Shown in pieces: positions 27,962-37,697 of a stretch of 64,000 nucleotides of DNA. The DNA lies in the NCBI RefSeq assembly GCF_000419765.1, contig NZ_ATTQ01000006.1, positions 62,001-126,000 on the forward strand, written 5' to 3'. The translations under genes were made by a program, and so were the position numbers. The notes under the pieces are model-generated. The model worked only from the letters and a program-made list of their open reading frames with translations, had not been told where the DNA came from and ran no database searches. Position 1 is the first letter of the stretch; every line of letters begins with the position of its first letter. Origin of the DNA: Rhizobium mongolense USDA 1844. Lineage in GTDB: Bacteria; Pseudomonadota; Alphaproteobacteria; Rhizobiales; Rhizobiaceae.

Positions 27962-29748
27962 ATTTCGCCGGAGACCTCGCGGCGCCTGCGGTCGAGCTCT
28001 TCGCTGTAGCGGCGAAGCGTATAGCTTTCGCTGAGCTGGCCGACGACCCGGCGCTCGATCAGATTGTTGAGTACTGCGAGTGCTTCGCTCTCCGTCTTGT
28101 CGAAGATCGCCGCCGCCTGCTTTGCGTTCATCTGCGGCTGCAGGAAGTCGTTCCGGTAGCGGATGAAATCCTTCAGATCCTTGCCCTCGTCGTCGGTGTC
28201 GACCGGGCTCGCGTAGATTTCCGGAACGAGCACGATGCCGGCATATTTGTCGGAGTCGTCGACGAGGATGACGCGCTGCCTCGATCCGATCGGGAAGGCC
28301 TTCTTGAACTCATCAATCGTGATGCTGGCCTTCGCCGTTTTCACGTCCGAGCGCATCAGCTTGTCGACCGTCAGATTGCGGATCCAGCCGACATCATGGG
28401 CGCTGCGGATGCTTTCGCCACGAAGATGGAAACGCCAAGTCGCGAAGGAGTAGCCGAACGTGTTGCGCACGACGAGCGACGAGGTGATCACGGCCGCAAG
28501 GACCAACGCGGTGATCGGAAAGTCCCCGGTTATCTCCAGTGCCAGGAACGTCATCGTCAGCGGTCCTCCGATGACCGCAACGGCGAGCGAACTCATGCCG
28601 ACCACGGCATAGATCACGGGCGTCAGCGTCGCATGGGCGAAATAGGGGGCAGAATAAGCGAAAAGCTTGCCGAGCAGCGCGCCCATGAAGAGTGAGGCGA
28701 AGAAGAGGCCGCCCCTGAAGCCGGAACCGATGGAGATCGCCGATGCGAAGGATTTCAGCAGGAGAAGACCGACCAGGACCGGGACGGCAACATCACGGCC
28801 AAGGTTCAGATGCAGCGCGCCATGGCCCGCCGAAAGCACCTGCGGCGTAATCATCGCCATAAGGCCGACGACGATGCCGCCGAGCGCTGGGCGAAGCGGC
28901 GTCGGAACGGAACTTTTGCGCGCCAGCTCCTCGATAAAGGCTACGCCCTGCATGATCAGGATGCCGACGCCGGCGCAGGACGCGCCAAGCAACAGGGCAG
29001 GGATATAATCTGCCGGAACCACGGTGCCGAATTCACCGACATCGATCATGAAATCGCTTCCCGCCAGCAGGCGCGCGACGAGCGTCGAGACGAGCGCGGA
29101 AACGACGACCGGCGTCAGCGCAACGATCGTGTAGGTGCCGATGATGAGCTCGAATGCATAGAAGGCGCCTGTCAGTGGTGCGTTGAAGGCTGCGGCGATC
29201 GCACCGGCTGCGCCGCAGCCGACAAGGACGCGCAGATCTGCACGGCGGAGCTGCAGCTTCAGTCCGAGCTTGGAGGCGATACCCGCCGCGAGCTGAACAT
29301 AGCCGGCCTCGAGGCCGACGGAGGCGCCGAAGCCGTTCGAAACCAGATTCTGCACGGCGACGATGATGCTGTCCGTCAGCGACAGCCGTCCACCATGCAA
29401 AGCGTTCGCTTCGATGGGATCGACCATGGGCTTCTTGCGGGTTCGCGCGAGAATGAAAAACAGAAGGCCGAGCAGAATCCCGCCGCAGACCGGCGCCATC
29501 AGAAGCAGGAATTTGTCGTTTGTCTGCGATGAACTCAGCCGTTCGATGTCGCTGATGCCGAAGATCAATCGGTGCATCTCGCGCGAGAGGAGGCTCATGC
29601 CGGTGACAGCCAGGCCCGACGTCACGCCGACGGCGATCCCGGCGAAGACCATGCCCATTTCACTGCGACGGGCAAGCGCACGAAGGCGCCCGGCGTCGAG
29701 CAGGCGGTAGAGCCGGTAGAGGCGCGGGAAATTCAATTTCGTGAGCAT
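27958..29748 (-). CDS. ClC-type chloride channel/transporter with CBS domains
   Basis: A 596-residue membrane protein: about 430 residues of ClC core, then a cytoplasmic tail with a CBS pair. Selectivity motifs are GFGASVGLEAGYVQ (the gating Glu is kept) and GSGFRGGLFFASL; the near-perfect repeat of helices is typical. It would carry chloride or exchange it for protons. TTG 29754 is also possible, but ATG 29748 is preferred. It lies between cobQ and the riboswitch with no evident link to cobalamin. Confidence 0.9.
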   Translation of the reverse strand: MLTKLNFPRLYRLYRLLDAGRLRALARRSEMGMVFAGIAVGVTSGLAVTGMSLLSREMHRLIFGISDIERLSSSQTNDKFLLLMAPVCGGILLGLLFFILARTRKKPMVDPIEANALHGGRLSLTDSIIVAVQNLVSNGFGASVGLEAGYVQLAAGIASKLGLKLQLRRADLRVLVGCGAAGAIAAAFNAPLTGAFYAFELIIGTYTIVALTPVVVSALVSTLVARLLAGSDFMIDVGEFGTVVPADYIPALLLGASCAGVGILIMQGVAFIEELARKSSVPTPLRPALGGIVVGLMAMITPQVLSAGHGALHLNLGRDVAVPVLVGLLLLKSFASAISIGSGFRGGLFFASLFMGALLGKLFAYSAPYFAHATLTPVIYAVVGMSSLAVAVIGGPLTMTFLALEITGDFPITALVLAAVITSSLVVRNTFGYSFATWRFHLRGESIRSAHDVGWIRNLTVDKLMRSDVKTAKASITIDEFKKAFPIGSRQRVILVDDSDKYAGIVLVPEIYASPVDTDDEGKDLKDFIRYRNDFLQPQMNAKQAAAIFDKTESEALAVLNNLIERRVVGQLSESYTLRRYSEELDRRRREVSGEI

Positions 29749-29927
29749 ATGCAAAGAACTAGGTGGCGGCCAACAGCGTCAAGGGCGATAGGGGCGCTTG
29801 CTCCCGAAATGTGGCGAAAGCCCGGCGCGAAAACACCGCGAATTGGAAGCTGTTCGCCGCCGGTCTCATTTGGGTTCTCGCAATTGACTTCGGATGGCGG
29901 CTTGCCTAACGATGGATATTCTTACGG

Positions 29928-30290
29928 ATGGTTCCGGGGCGGCAGATGCCGTTGCGGATGAAAAGGGAATGTGAAGGGACGGACCCAAGCCGGGCGTCTT
30001 CATCACAGCCGACCCCGCGACTGTAGAGCGGTCAGGGTCTTCTGTCCGGCGTTCGGCCAATTCACGGCTGTTTTCGCATGTTGCGGATCAGGTGAAGTGG
30101 CTGGGGCGCCGGAAAAGCCACTGGAAATGCATTGTGATCAGCCGGGGCAGGACGCCTCTATTTCTACGAATCGTCCGCCTTTTCACGAGAATGCAGCCGG
30201 GAAGGCGAGGAAGATCCACTGGCGCGATCAGGGGCGACCTTAGATGGTCGCCCCGGTCGGCCGATACCCGCGAGCCAGGAGACCTGCCAT
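29928..30290 (+). ncRNA. Cobalamin riboswitch, long variant
   Basis: The conserved blocks of the AdoCbl riboswitch occur in order: GGTTCC (29930), AAAAGGGAA (29961), CCCCGCGACTGTAGAGCGG (30013), AGCCACTGG (30116), CCGGGAAGGCG (30197) and GAGCCAGGAGACCTGCC (30272). The total of about 360 nt exceeds the usual ~200, mainly through long arms between the third and fourth blocks and between the fourth and fifth. It should reduce expression of cobP-cobW-cobN-cobO when cobalamin is plentiful. Confidence 0.88.
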
Positions 30291-30292
30291 TG

Positions 30293-30623
30293 CGTGCCGG
30301 GCGAAGAGCCCATTCTGGGGCTCGTTCCCCGCTGCCAGCACGGAGGTTGTAATGGCTCAAGGATGGTATTCCATGCTGCATTTTGTGGCGTCTTTGCGCG
30401 ACACCGCACTTTCGACTTCCCGCATTGCTGTCCGCGGGTTTAACCCGAGGATTGCCACAAGAACCCAGCCACGGCGCGTCGGCGCCGTGAATGAGCCAGC
30501 CTTCGCGAAGGTGTCTTCGGCGCCCAGGGACTTGGGGGCACTGGATTCCCGTGACAAGCACAGAAACGAGGGTTGGCTGCGCCATACCTCGGCAGCGCCG
30601 TTTCTGACGCCGCGGGCCTCCAG
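30293..30623 (+). repeat. Leader gap between riboswitch and cobP with repeat-like DNA
   Basis: About 330 bases with no supported gene. It contains a 13-bp palindrome CGGGTTTAACCCG near 30438-30450, a GGCGCC-bounded imperfect inverted repeat near 30480-30527, and the phrase CTGGATTCCCGTGACAAGCA (30541), which resembles a common alphaproteobacterial intergenic repeat. A mosaic repeat probably inserted between the riboswitch and the first gene it controls. Confidence 0.4.
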
Positions 30624-31148
30624 ATGACTCATTCCACATACGGCAGCGCCTTCGTCCTCGGCGGCGCGCGTTCCGGCAAATCCCGTTTTGCTGAGCAGTT
30701 GATTGCCGATAGCGGCCTTGAGCGCCACTACGTCGCGACGGGCCGGGCGTGGGACGAGGAGATGCGTCAGCGGATCGAGAGCCACAAATCCGATCGCGGT
30801 CCACTCTGGACGACGCATGAGGAGCCGCTGGAGCTCGTCCCCCGTCTCTCCATTATCGACCGCGAGGGCCGGGCGATCCTCGTCGATTGTCTGACGCTCT
30901 GGGTCACAAATCTGATCATGGAGGAGCGCGACATCGCAGCGGAATTCGCAGCACTTGCCGCTTGGTTGCCGAGGGCAAGAGCGCGGCTCGTCATCGTTTC
31001 CAATGAAGTCGGCCTCGGCATCGTGCCGGAAAACCGCATGGCGCGGGATTTCCGCGATCATGCCGGACGGCTGCACCAGATGATAGCGGCGGAAGCCGCG
31101 GAAGTGTATTTCATCGCGGCCGGTTTGCCGCTGAAAATGAAGGGTTGA
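30624..31148 (+). CDS. cobP: Bifunctional adenosylcobinamide kinase/guanylyltransferase CobP
   Basis: A 174-residue CobU/CobP enzyme that phosphorylates adenosylcobinamide and then transfers GMP to it during nucleotide-loop assembly. The P-loop GGARSGKS is at residues 13-20; [17 protein letters not shown] and [15 protein letters not shown] are family blocks (the guanylylated-His region and an Asn-Glu-Val-Gly motif). The start at 30624 is set by homology since the upstream site is weak. First gene after the riboswitch, four bases before cobW. Confidence 0.94.
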   Translation: MTHSTYGSAFVLGGARSGKSRFAEQLIADSGLERHYVATGRAWDEEMRQRIESHKSDRGPLWTTHEEPLELVPRLSIIDREGRAILVDCLTLWVTNLIMEERDIAAEFAALAAWLPRARARLVIVSNEVGLGIVPENRMARDFRDHAGRLHQMIAAEAAEVYFIAAGLPLKMKG

Positions 31149-31152
31149 ACCT

Positions 31153-32202
31153 ATGAGCCAGCAGAAGATCCCCGCAACCGTCATTACCGGTTTCCTCGGC
31201 GCCGGCAAGACGACGATGATCCGCAACCTGCTTTCCAACACCGGCGGCAAGAAAATCGCGCTGATCATCAACGAGTTCGGCGATCTCGGCGTCGATGGTG
31301 ATGTATTGAAGGGCTGCGGCGCGGAAAACTGCACTGAGGACGATATCATCGAACTGACCAACGGCTGCATCTGCTGCACCGTTGCCGACGATTTCATTCC
31401 GACGATGACGAAGCTTCTCGAGCGCGCGCAGCGTCCGGATCATATCGTCATCGAAACCTCCGGCCTTGCCCTGCCGCAGCCGCTCGTTGCCGCCTTCAAC
31501 TGGCCGGATATCCGGAGCGAAGTGACTGTCGATGGCGTCATCACCGTCGTCGACAGCGCGGCCGTCGCGGCCGGCCGTTTTGCTGACGATCACGATGCGG
31601 TGGATGCGCGCCGCGCAGACGACGCCTCGCTCGATCATGAAAGCCCGATCGAAGAACTCTTCGAGGACCAACTGACCTGCGCCGACCTCATCGTGCTCAA
31701 CAAGACCGATCTCCTTGACGGCGAAGGGCTCAGCCGCGTACGCCACGAAGTGGCTTCCCGCATCGCCCGCAAGCCGGCGATGATCGAGGCGAGGAACGGC
31801 GAGGTTCCGGCAAGCGTGCTGCTCGGCCTCGGCATCGGTACTGAAGAGGACATCGGCAACCGCAAGTCTCATCACGAGCTGGAGCATGAAGGCGCCACGC
31901 CGCACGATCACGACGAGTTCGACAGCTTCGTGGTCGAGCTTGGCCCGATCGACGATCCGGCAGGCTTCGCCGAGAAGCTGAAAGGCGTGATTGCCGAGCA
32001 CGATGTTCTGCGCCTGAAGGGCTTTGCCGATATCGCGGGCAAGCAGATGCGGTTGCAGGTCCAGGCCGTCGGCGGCCGTATCGACCAGTATTTCGACCGC
32101 GCCTGGGCGCCGGGCGAAGCGCGCGGCACACGGCTTGTGGTGATCGGCCTGCACGAGATGGATCAAAACACCGTCCGCAAGGCCATCCAGGCACTCGTCT
32201 AA
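31153..32202 (+). CDS. cobW: CobW, G3E GTPase metallochaperone of cobalamin synthesis
   Basis: A 349-residue GTPase of the COG0523 family, thought to deliver cobalt to the CobNST chelatase. The P-loop ITGFLGAGKTT begins near residue 11, the metal site ELTNGCICC is at 68-75, and LNKTDLL supplies the guanine-specific motif. A His/Asp-rich loop (SHHELEHEG ... HDHDEF) separates the G domain from the C-terminal CobW_C domain and may hold metal. AAGGGTTG precedes ATG 31153. Directly upstream of cobN. Confidence 0.94.
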   Translation: MSQQKIPATVITGFLGAGKTTMIRNLLSNTGGKKIALIINEFGDLGVDGDVLKGCGAENCTEDDIIELTNGCICCTVADDFIPTMTKLLERAQRPDHIVIETSGLALPQPLVAAFNWPDIRSEVTVDGVITVVDSAAVAAGRFADDHDAVDARRADDASLDHESPIEELFEDQLTCADLIVLNKTDLLDGEGLSRVRHEVASRIARKPAMIEARNGEVPASVLLGLGIGTEEDIGNRKSHHELEHEGATPHDHDEFDSFVVELGPIDDPAGFAEKLKGVIAEHDVLRLKGFADIAGKQMRLQVQAVGGRIDQYFDRAWAPGEARGTRLVVIGLHEMDQNTVRKAIQALV

Positions 32203-32211
32203 GGCTCGGCC

Positions 32212-35200
32212 ATGCATCTGCTTCTTGCCCAGAGAGGAACGATCAGCGACGGCGACGAGGCGATCGACCTCGGCCAATCGCCCGCCGATATCCTGTTCCT
32301 GTCTGCGGCGGATACGGAGCTTGCGGCAATCGCCGCGGCTCACGCGCAAGGCGGAAGGCCTTTCACGCTCCGCCTCGCCAGCCTGATGAGCCTCAAGCAT
32401 CCAATGTCCGTCGACGCCTATATCGAACGCACGGCGAGGCGCGCAAAGCTGATCATCGTCCGGGCGCTTGGGGGCGCGAGCTACTTCCACTACGCGCTGG
32501 AGGCGTTGCATGCGTGCGCGGTGCGGCACGGTGCGATGATTGCGGTGCTGCCTGGGGATTCGAAGCCGGATGCGGGATTGACGCCATTTTCGAACGTGCC
32601 GCTCGACGATCTCAACGCACTCTGGGCTTATCTGATCGAAGGCGGCGACGGGAATTCGCGAAGCTTTCTCGATTACGCGACGGCGATGCTCTCCGGCGAT
32701 GAGAAGCCGGGCGCGGCTGCGCCGCTGATGAAGGCGGGTATCTGGTGGCCGGGTCGAGGTGTGATTGGGATTGAGGAGTGGAAAGCTGTTTCCGCGTCCG
32801 GTATTCCAAACTCGACGGAAGAGGCCGGATTGAAGCCCACCGTCGCCATCAGCTTCTACCGCGCGCTCGTGCAAAGCGGCGAAACGGCCCCCGTTGAAGC
32901 GCTCATCGAAGCGCTGGCGGCGGAAGGTCTGCGCCCTCTGCCGATCTTCGCTTATAGTCTCAAGGATCCGCTATCCACCGGCATTCTCGAGCGTATCTTT
33001 GCAGAGGCGCCGCCCGATGTGGTGATCAACACCACCGGCTTTGCCGTATCTGCGCCCGGCGCCGATCGCGCGCCGAGCGTGCTTGAATCAAACGGCGCCG
33101 TCGTTCTCCAGGCGATTTTCTCCGCCACATCCAAGGAGGCGTGGGCCTCGTCATCGCAAGGCCTTTCGGCCCGCGATCTCGGCATGAACGTCGCGCTGCC
33201 GGAGGTCGATGGCCGCGTGCTGGCGCGGGCGGTTTCGTTCAAGTCTGCTGCCCGTTACGACGCGGCTGTCGAAGCCAATATCGTCGCCAGCGAGCCGGAT
33301 ACCGATCGCATGCGTTATACGGCGAAACTCGCCGCCAACTGGGCGCGCCTGCGAAACAGGCAGCTTGCGGGCCGGCGGATCGCGCTGGTGCTTGCAAACT
33401 ACCCAAACCGTGACGGACGCCTCGGCAACGGCGTCGGCCTCGATACGCCAGCCGGCACGATCGAGGTGCTGAAGGCGATGCGGGATGCGGGTTACGCTGT
33501 TTCCGGTTTCCCGGCCGATGGCGATGCGCTGATGCGGCACCTCGCCGAGGGGCCGACCAATTCCGGACACGATGGCAAGGTGATCCGCGAGACGCTTTCC
33601 TTGAGTGGGTACAAAGCGTTCTTCGCATCTCTTCCGAAAAAGATTCAAGACGAGATTGCTGCCCGCTGGGGGGATCCGGCGTCCGATCCCTATTTCACGG
33701 ACGGCAGTTTCGCGCTGCCTTTCACCCGCTTCGGAAATCTTCTCGTCGGCATCCAGCCTGCACGCGGCTACAACATCGATCCGAAGGAAAGCTACCATTC
33801 ACCGGACCTCGTGCCGCCGCATGGCTATCTCGCCTTCTATGCCTTCCTCCGCGAAAAATTCGGCGCCGATGCCGTGATCCATATGGGCAAGCACGGCAAT
33901 CTGGAATGGCTGCCGGGCAAGGCGCTGGCGCTGTCTTCGGAATGTTATCCGGAAGCCATCCTCGGCCCGCTGCCACATCTCTATCCCTTCATCATCAACG
34001 ACCCGGGCGAAGGCACGCAGGCCAAGCGGCGCTCCAGCGCCGTCATCATCGATCACCTCACGCCGCCGCTGACGCGGGCCGAGAGCTATGGCCCGTTGAA
34101 GGACCTGGAAGCGCTGGTCGACGAATATTACGAGGCCTCCGGCGGCGACCCGCGGCGCATTCGGCTGCTCGGCAAGCAGATTCTTGATCTCGTCGCCGAT
34201 ATTGGTCTCGACCAGGATGCGGGGATCGCCAAAGGCGAGAGCGGGGACGAGGCGCTGAAGAAGCTCGACGCCTATCTTTGCGATCTGAAGGAAATGCAGA
34301 TTCGCGATGGCCTGCATGTCTTCGGTGTTGCGCCGCAGGGCCGGTTGCTGACTGATCTCACGGTGGCAATGGCCCGCGTTCCGCGCAGTTTGGGCGAGCG
34401 GGGCGATGCCAGCTTGCACCGGGCGATTGCGGCAGATGCGTTCCTTGGGTTCCCTCTTCTCCTGAGCGGGGAGAAGATGTCCGCTAGGACAGATGAGGGG
34501 GGGAGCGACAAAGGGAGCGAACGAGCCGGCGCCAGCGAGACCGAACATTCCGTCTCCTCCGTCTCATCCGACCCTTCGGGCCACGTTCTCACTGTTGGGG
34601 AGAAGGGACAGTCGCCAGCCTTCGACCCCCTCGATTGCGATATGTCGACGCCCTGGCTCGGCCCGCGGCCATCGCTGTTGATAGAGACCTCCAATACCCC
34701 CTGGCGCACCAACGGCGACACCGTCGAGCGCATCGAATTGCTTGCCGCAGAACTGGTCGCCGGTGAAATTCCGTGCCCGCCGGACTGGCCTGCAACCCAA
34801 TCGGTTCTCACCGAGATCGAAACCCGCCTGAAGCCTTCCATCCTCGCCTGCGGCAAGGCTGAAATCGCGGGCCTTCTTAGCGGTCTCGACGGCCGCTTCG
34901 TCGCTCCAGGTCCGTCCGGCGCGCCGACGCGCGGGCGGCCGGACGTGCTGCCGACAGGGCGGAATTTCTACTCAGTCGATAGCCGCGCCGTTCCGACGCC
35001 TGCAGCCTTCGAACTCGGCAAAAAATCCGCCGAATTGCTCGTCCGGCGCTACGTGCAAGACCATGGCGACTGGCCGGTCTCGTTCGGGCTGACGGCCTGG
35101 GGCACATCGAACATGCGCACCGGCGGCGACGATATCGCGCAAGCGCTGGCGCTGATCGGCGTCAAGCCGGTCTGGGACATGACCTCGCGGCGCGTCACCG

Positions 35201-36147
35201 GCTACGAGATCATTCCGCCCGCGCTGCTGGGGCGCCCGCGCGTCGACGTGACACTGCGTATCTCCGGCTTCTTCCGGGATGCCTTTCCCGAGCAGATCGC
35301 GCTATTTGACAGGGCAATCCGCTCTGTCGGCGCTCTGGATGAAGATGCCGCCGACAACCCGATCGCCGCCCGCATGCGCGCCGAAGCGGCGCGCCTTGCC
35401 GCAGCCGGCCTCGATGAGGCATCCGCACAAAAGCGCGCCGGCTACCGCATCTTCGGCTCCAAACCTGGTGCCTATGGTGCGGGCCTGCAGGCTTTGATCG
35501 ACGAAAAGGGCTGGGAGCGGCGTGCCGATCTGGCGGAATCCTATCTTGTCTGGGGCAGCTATGCTTACGGCGCGGCGGAGGAAGGCAGGTCCGAACGCGG
35601 CGTCTTCGAGGAACGCCTGCGCTCCATCCAGGCCGTGGTGCAGAACCAGGACAACCGCGAGCATGACCTGCTCGACAGCGACGATTACTACCAGTTCGAA
35701 GGCGGCATGGCGGCGGCGGCCGAACAACTGGGTGGAGTACGTCCCGCGATCTATCACAACGATCACTCGCGGCCGGAAAAGCCGGTGATCCGCTCGCTGG
35801 AGGAGGAGATCGGTCGCGTCGTGCGCGGGCGTGCGGTCAATCCGAAATGGATCGATGGCGTCATGCGCCATGGCTACAAGGGCGCCTTCGAGATCGCCGC
35901 GACTGTCGATTACCTCTTCGCTTTTGCAGCGACGACGGGTGCCGTCGGCAACCACCATTTCGAGGCCGTCTACCAGGCCTTCGTCGCCGATCCGAGAGTT
36001 CGCGATTTCATGGCAGAGAAGAACCCGGCGGCGCTTGCGGACATGAAGGAGCGGCTGCTCGAAGCGATCGAGCGCAGGCTCTGGACGCCGCGCAGCAATT
36101 CGGCGCGCTTCGATCTCGCGCCGCCACGTCACACAGAAACGGCATAG
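32212..36147 (+). CDS. cobN: Cobaltochelatase large subunit CobN with a repeat-derived insert
   Basis: A 1311-residue subunit of the aerobic ATP-dependent cobaltochelatase (CobNST), which inserts cobalt into hydrogenobyrinic a,c-diamide. Family blocks include VLANYPNRDGRLGNGVGLDT, then VIHMGKHGNLEWLPGKALAL and FGLTAWGTSNMRTGGDDIAQ. The typical length is about 1275. Residues ~748-802 are unlike CobN: they are Ser/Glu/Gly-rich and are encoded by a palindromic repeat inserted in frame, which accounts for the excess. It starts 9 bases after cobW. cobS and cobT are not in the window. Confidence 0.95.
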   Translation: MHLLLAQRGTISDGDEAIDLGQSPADILFLSAADTELAAIAAAHAQGGRPFTLRLASLMSLKHPMSVDAYIERTARRAKLIIVRALGGASYFHYALEALHACAVRHGAMIAVLPGDSKPDAGLTPFSNVPLDDLNALWAYLIEGGDGNSRSFLDYATAMLSGDEKPGAAAPLMKAGIWWPGRGVIGIEEWKAVSASGIPNSTEEAGLKPTVAISFYRALVQSGETAPVEALIEALAAEGLRPLPIFAYSLKDPLSTGILERIFAEAPPDVVINTTGFAVSAPGADRAPSVLESNGAVVLQAIFSATSKEAWASSSQGLSARDLGMNVALPEVDGRVLARAVSFKSAARYDAAVEANIVASEPDTDRMRYTAKLAANWARLRNRQLAGRRIALVLANYPNRDGRLGNGVGLDTPAGTIEVLKAMRDAGYAVSGFPADGDALMRHLAEGPTNSGHDGKVIRETLSLSGYKAFFASLPKKIQDEIAARWGDPASDPYFTDGSFALPFTRFGNLLVGIQPARGYNIDPKESYHSPDLVPPHGYLAFYAFLREKFGADAVIHMGKHGNLEWLPGKALALSSECYPEAILGPLPHLYPFIINDPGEGTQAKRRSSAVIIDHLTPPLTRAESYGPLKDLEALVDEYYEASGGDPRRIRLLGKQILDLVADIGLDQDAGIAKGESGDEALKKLDAYLCDLKEMQIRDGLHVFGVAPQGRLLTDLTVAMARVPRSLGERGDASLHRAIAADAFLGFPLLLSGEKMSARTDEGGSDKGSERAGASETEHSVSSVSSDPSGHVLTVGEKGQSPAFDPLDCDMSTPWLGPRPSLLIETSNTPWRTNGDTVERIELLAAELVAGEIPCPPDWPATQSVLTEIETRLKPSILACGKAEIAGLLSGLDGRFVAPGPSGAPTRGRPDVLPTGRNFYSVDSRAVPTPAAFELGKKSAELLVRRYVQDHGDWPVSFGLTAWGTSNMRTGGDDIAQALALIGVKPVWDMTSRRVTGYEIIPPALLGRPRVDVTLRISGFFRDAFPEQIALFDRAIRSVGALDEDAADNPIAARMRAEAARLAAAGLDEASAQKRAGYRIFGSKPGAYGAGLQALIDEKGWERRADLAESYLVWGSYAYGAAEEGRSERGVFEERLRSIQAVVQNQDNREHDLLDSDDYYQFEGGMAAAAEQLGGVRPAIYHNDHSRPEKPVIRSLEEEIGRVVRGRAVNPKWIDGVMRHGYKGAFEIAATVDYLFAFAATTGAVGNHHFEAVYQAFVADPRVRDFMAEKNPAALADMKERLLEAIERRLWTPRSNSARFDLAPPRHTETA
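34451..34618. repeat. In-frame palindromic repeat element within cobN
   Basis: Two inverted units about 48 bp long flank a ~60-bp centre. Unit 1 (34451-34500) runs CTTCTCCTGAGCGGGGAGAA ... GACAGATGAGGGG; unit 2 (34561-34618) is its imperfect reverse complement ending GTTGGGGAGAAGGGA. The same unit type forms the intergenic repeat at 58541-58670. Its length keeps the cobN frame open. Confidence 0.75.
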
Positions 36148-36165
36148 GCCTTATAGGGAAGAACA

Positions 36166-36798
36166 ATGAGCGAAGAACCAGTGGAAAGCGGCGAGAAGGA
36201 CGATACACGTCACGCCGAAAAGATGGCCAAGAAGAAGGCCGCGCGTGACAAGATCATGGCCACGAAGACCGACGAGAAGGGCCTGATCATCGTTTACACC
36301 GGAAAAGGCAAGGGCAAGTCGTCTGCCGCCTTCGGGATGATCTTCCGACATATCGCCCACCGCAAACCGTCAGCCGTCGTGCAGTTCATCAAGGGCGCGA
36401 TGTGGACCGGCGAGCGCGACCTGATCGAGAAGCATTTCTCCGACGTTTGCCAGTTTCATACGATGGGCGAGGGCTTCACCTGGGAAACGCAGGACCGCGC
36501 GCGCGATGTTGCAGCGGCGAGGGCTGCCTGGGAGAAGGCGAAGGAATTGATCCGCGACGAGCGCAATTCCATGGTGTTGCTCGACGAAATCAACATCGCG
36601 CTCCGCTATGACTATCTCGACGTCAACGAGGTGGTCGCATTTCTCAAGGCCGATAAACCCTATATGACTCACGTCGTGCTGACCGGCCGGAACGCCAAGG
36701 ACGAACTGATCGAGATCGCCGATCTGGTCACGGAAATGGAGCTGATCAAGCATCCATTCCGCTCCGGTATCAAGGGACAGCCCGGCGTGGAGTTCTGA
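36166..36798 (+). CDS. cobO: Cob(I)yrinic acid a,c-diamide adenosyltransferase CobO
   Basis: A 210-residue BtuR/CobA-type enzyme that adds the 5'-deoxyadenosyl group from ATP to the corrin cobalt. The P-loop-like TGKGKGKSSAAFG is near residues 45-57. FIKGAMWTGERDLIEKHF, VVLLDEINIALRYDYLD-type and HVVLTGRNAKDELIEIADLV blocks follow the family. The ~35-residue lysine-rich start is variable. ATG 36166 lies 18 bases after cobN. It is the last gene of this plus-strand run; the exporter gene converges on it. Confidence 0.95.
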   Translation: MSEEPVESGEKDDTRHAEKMAKKKAARDKIMATKTDEKGLIIVYTGKGKGKSSAAFGMIFRHIAHRKPSAVVQFIKGAMWTGERDLIEKHFSDVCQFHTMGEGFTWETQDRARDVAAARAAWEKAKELIRDERNSMVLLDEINIALRYDYLDVNEVVAFLKADKPYMTHVVLTGRNAKDELIEIADLVTEMELIKHPFRSGIKGQPGVEF

Positions 36799-36805
36799 TG
36801 ACGGA

Positions 36806-37654
36806 TCAATTTCCCGGCAGGTAATCGAAGGCCATTGCCAGGCTCCAGAGGCGGAGAGGGTTCGTCGGGTCGGACAGAAGCTTGATCGTGAACGCGATGC
36901 AAACCGTCACGAGCAGCGGCTTGATGAGCTTGGCGCCGGTGCGCATCGCAAGCCGTGAGCCGACCTGGGCGCCGAGGAACTGGCAGAGACCCATCATCAG
37001 CCCGACCATCCAGAGCGTTGCTCCGAAGGAGGCGAAGACGACGAGCGCGCCGATGTTCGAGCCGAGGTTCAGAAGCTTGGTATGCGCCGTTGCCTTCAGC
37101 ATGCCGAAACCTGCAAGCGTCACGAAGGACAGCATGAAGAAGGAACCCGTGCCCGGACCGAAAACTCCGTCGTAAAGGCCAATCAGCGGCACGAAGGTCA
37201 TGCCGAAGACGAAAGGCGTGATGCGGCGGTGGGTATCGAGGTCGTTAAGGTTCGGCTTGAAGGCGAAATAGAGCGCGATCGCGATTAGCAGCACCGGCAT
37301 GATGGCGCGCAGGACATCGCCGGGCACGATCGTCGCAAGGGCCGCACCGAGCGCTCCGCCCATAGCCGCCATCACGGCCATCGGCAGTTGTTCTCGAAGG
37401 TTCACATGGCCCTTGCGCGCATAGGCGATCGTCGCGGACGCTGCTCCGAAAACGGATTGCACCTTGTTCGTGCCGAGCGTCTGGAGCGGCGGAATCCCTG
37501 CGATCAGCATCGCCGGGACGGTGATGAGGCCGCCGCCGCCGGCGATGGCATCGACAAAGCCGGCAAAAAAGCCGGCAAGGCAGAGGAGCAGAAGGAGGTG
37601 GGGAGCGATATCGGACAAGGCGGAACTCGAAGGCAGGACTGAAGTCCGCGCCAT
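36806..37654 (-). CDS. TauE/SafE-family membrane exporter
   Basis: A 282-residue inner-membrane protein with about eight helices. The family hallmark FFAGFVDAIAGGGGLITVPA occurs in the first third and the repeat GLYDGVFGPGTGSFFMLSF in the second half. Such proteins move sulfite, sulfoacetate or similar anions out of the cell. Start ATG 37654 is chosen at a normal length; a longer upstream frame overlaps cobE. It lies on the opposite strand among cob genes; no cobalamin role is known for the family. Confidence 0.9.
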   Translation of the reverse strand: MARTSVLPSSSALSDIAPHLLLLLCLAGFFAGFVDAIAGGGGLITVPAMLIAGIPPLQTLGTNKVQSVFGAASATIAYARKGHVNLREQLPMAVMAAMGGALGAALATIVPGDVLRAIMPVLLIAIALYFAFKPNLNDLDTHRRITPFVFGMTFVPLIGLYDGVFGPGTGSFFMLSFVTLAGFGMLKATAHTKLLNLGSNIGALVVFASFGATLWMVGLMMGLCQFLGAQVGSRLAMRTGAKLIKPLLVTVCIAFTIKLLSDPTNPLRLWSLAMAFDYLPGN

Positions 37655-37697
37655 GTTGCATTTCCGGCTTCCGGCTGCAATGGCTGGAAGGACACGC

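Noticed and set aside
30244..30627. 127-codon plus-strand frame between the riboswitch and cobP
   Set aside because: It covers riboswitch 3' sequence and repeat-like DNA, has no ribosome site and low-complexity residues.
31111..32874. Long open frame on the minus strand (587 codons) opposite cobW and the start of cobN
   Set aside because: It mirrors codon use of the plus-strand genes, has no family motif, and cobW and cobN are unmistakable.
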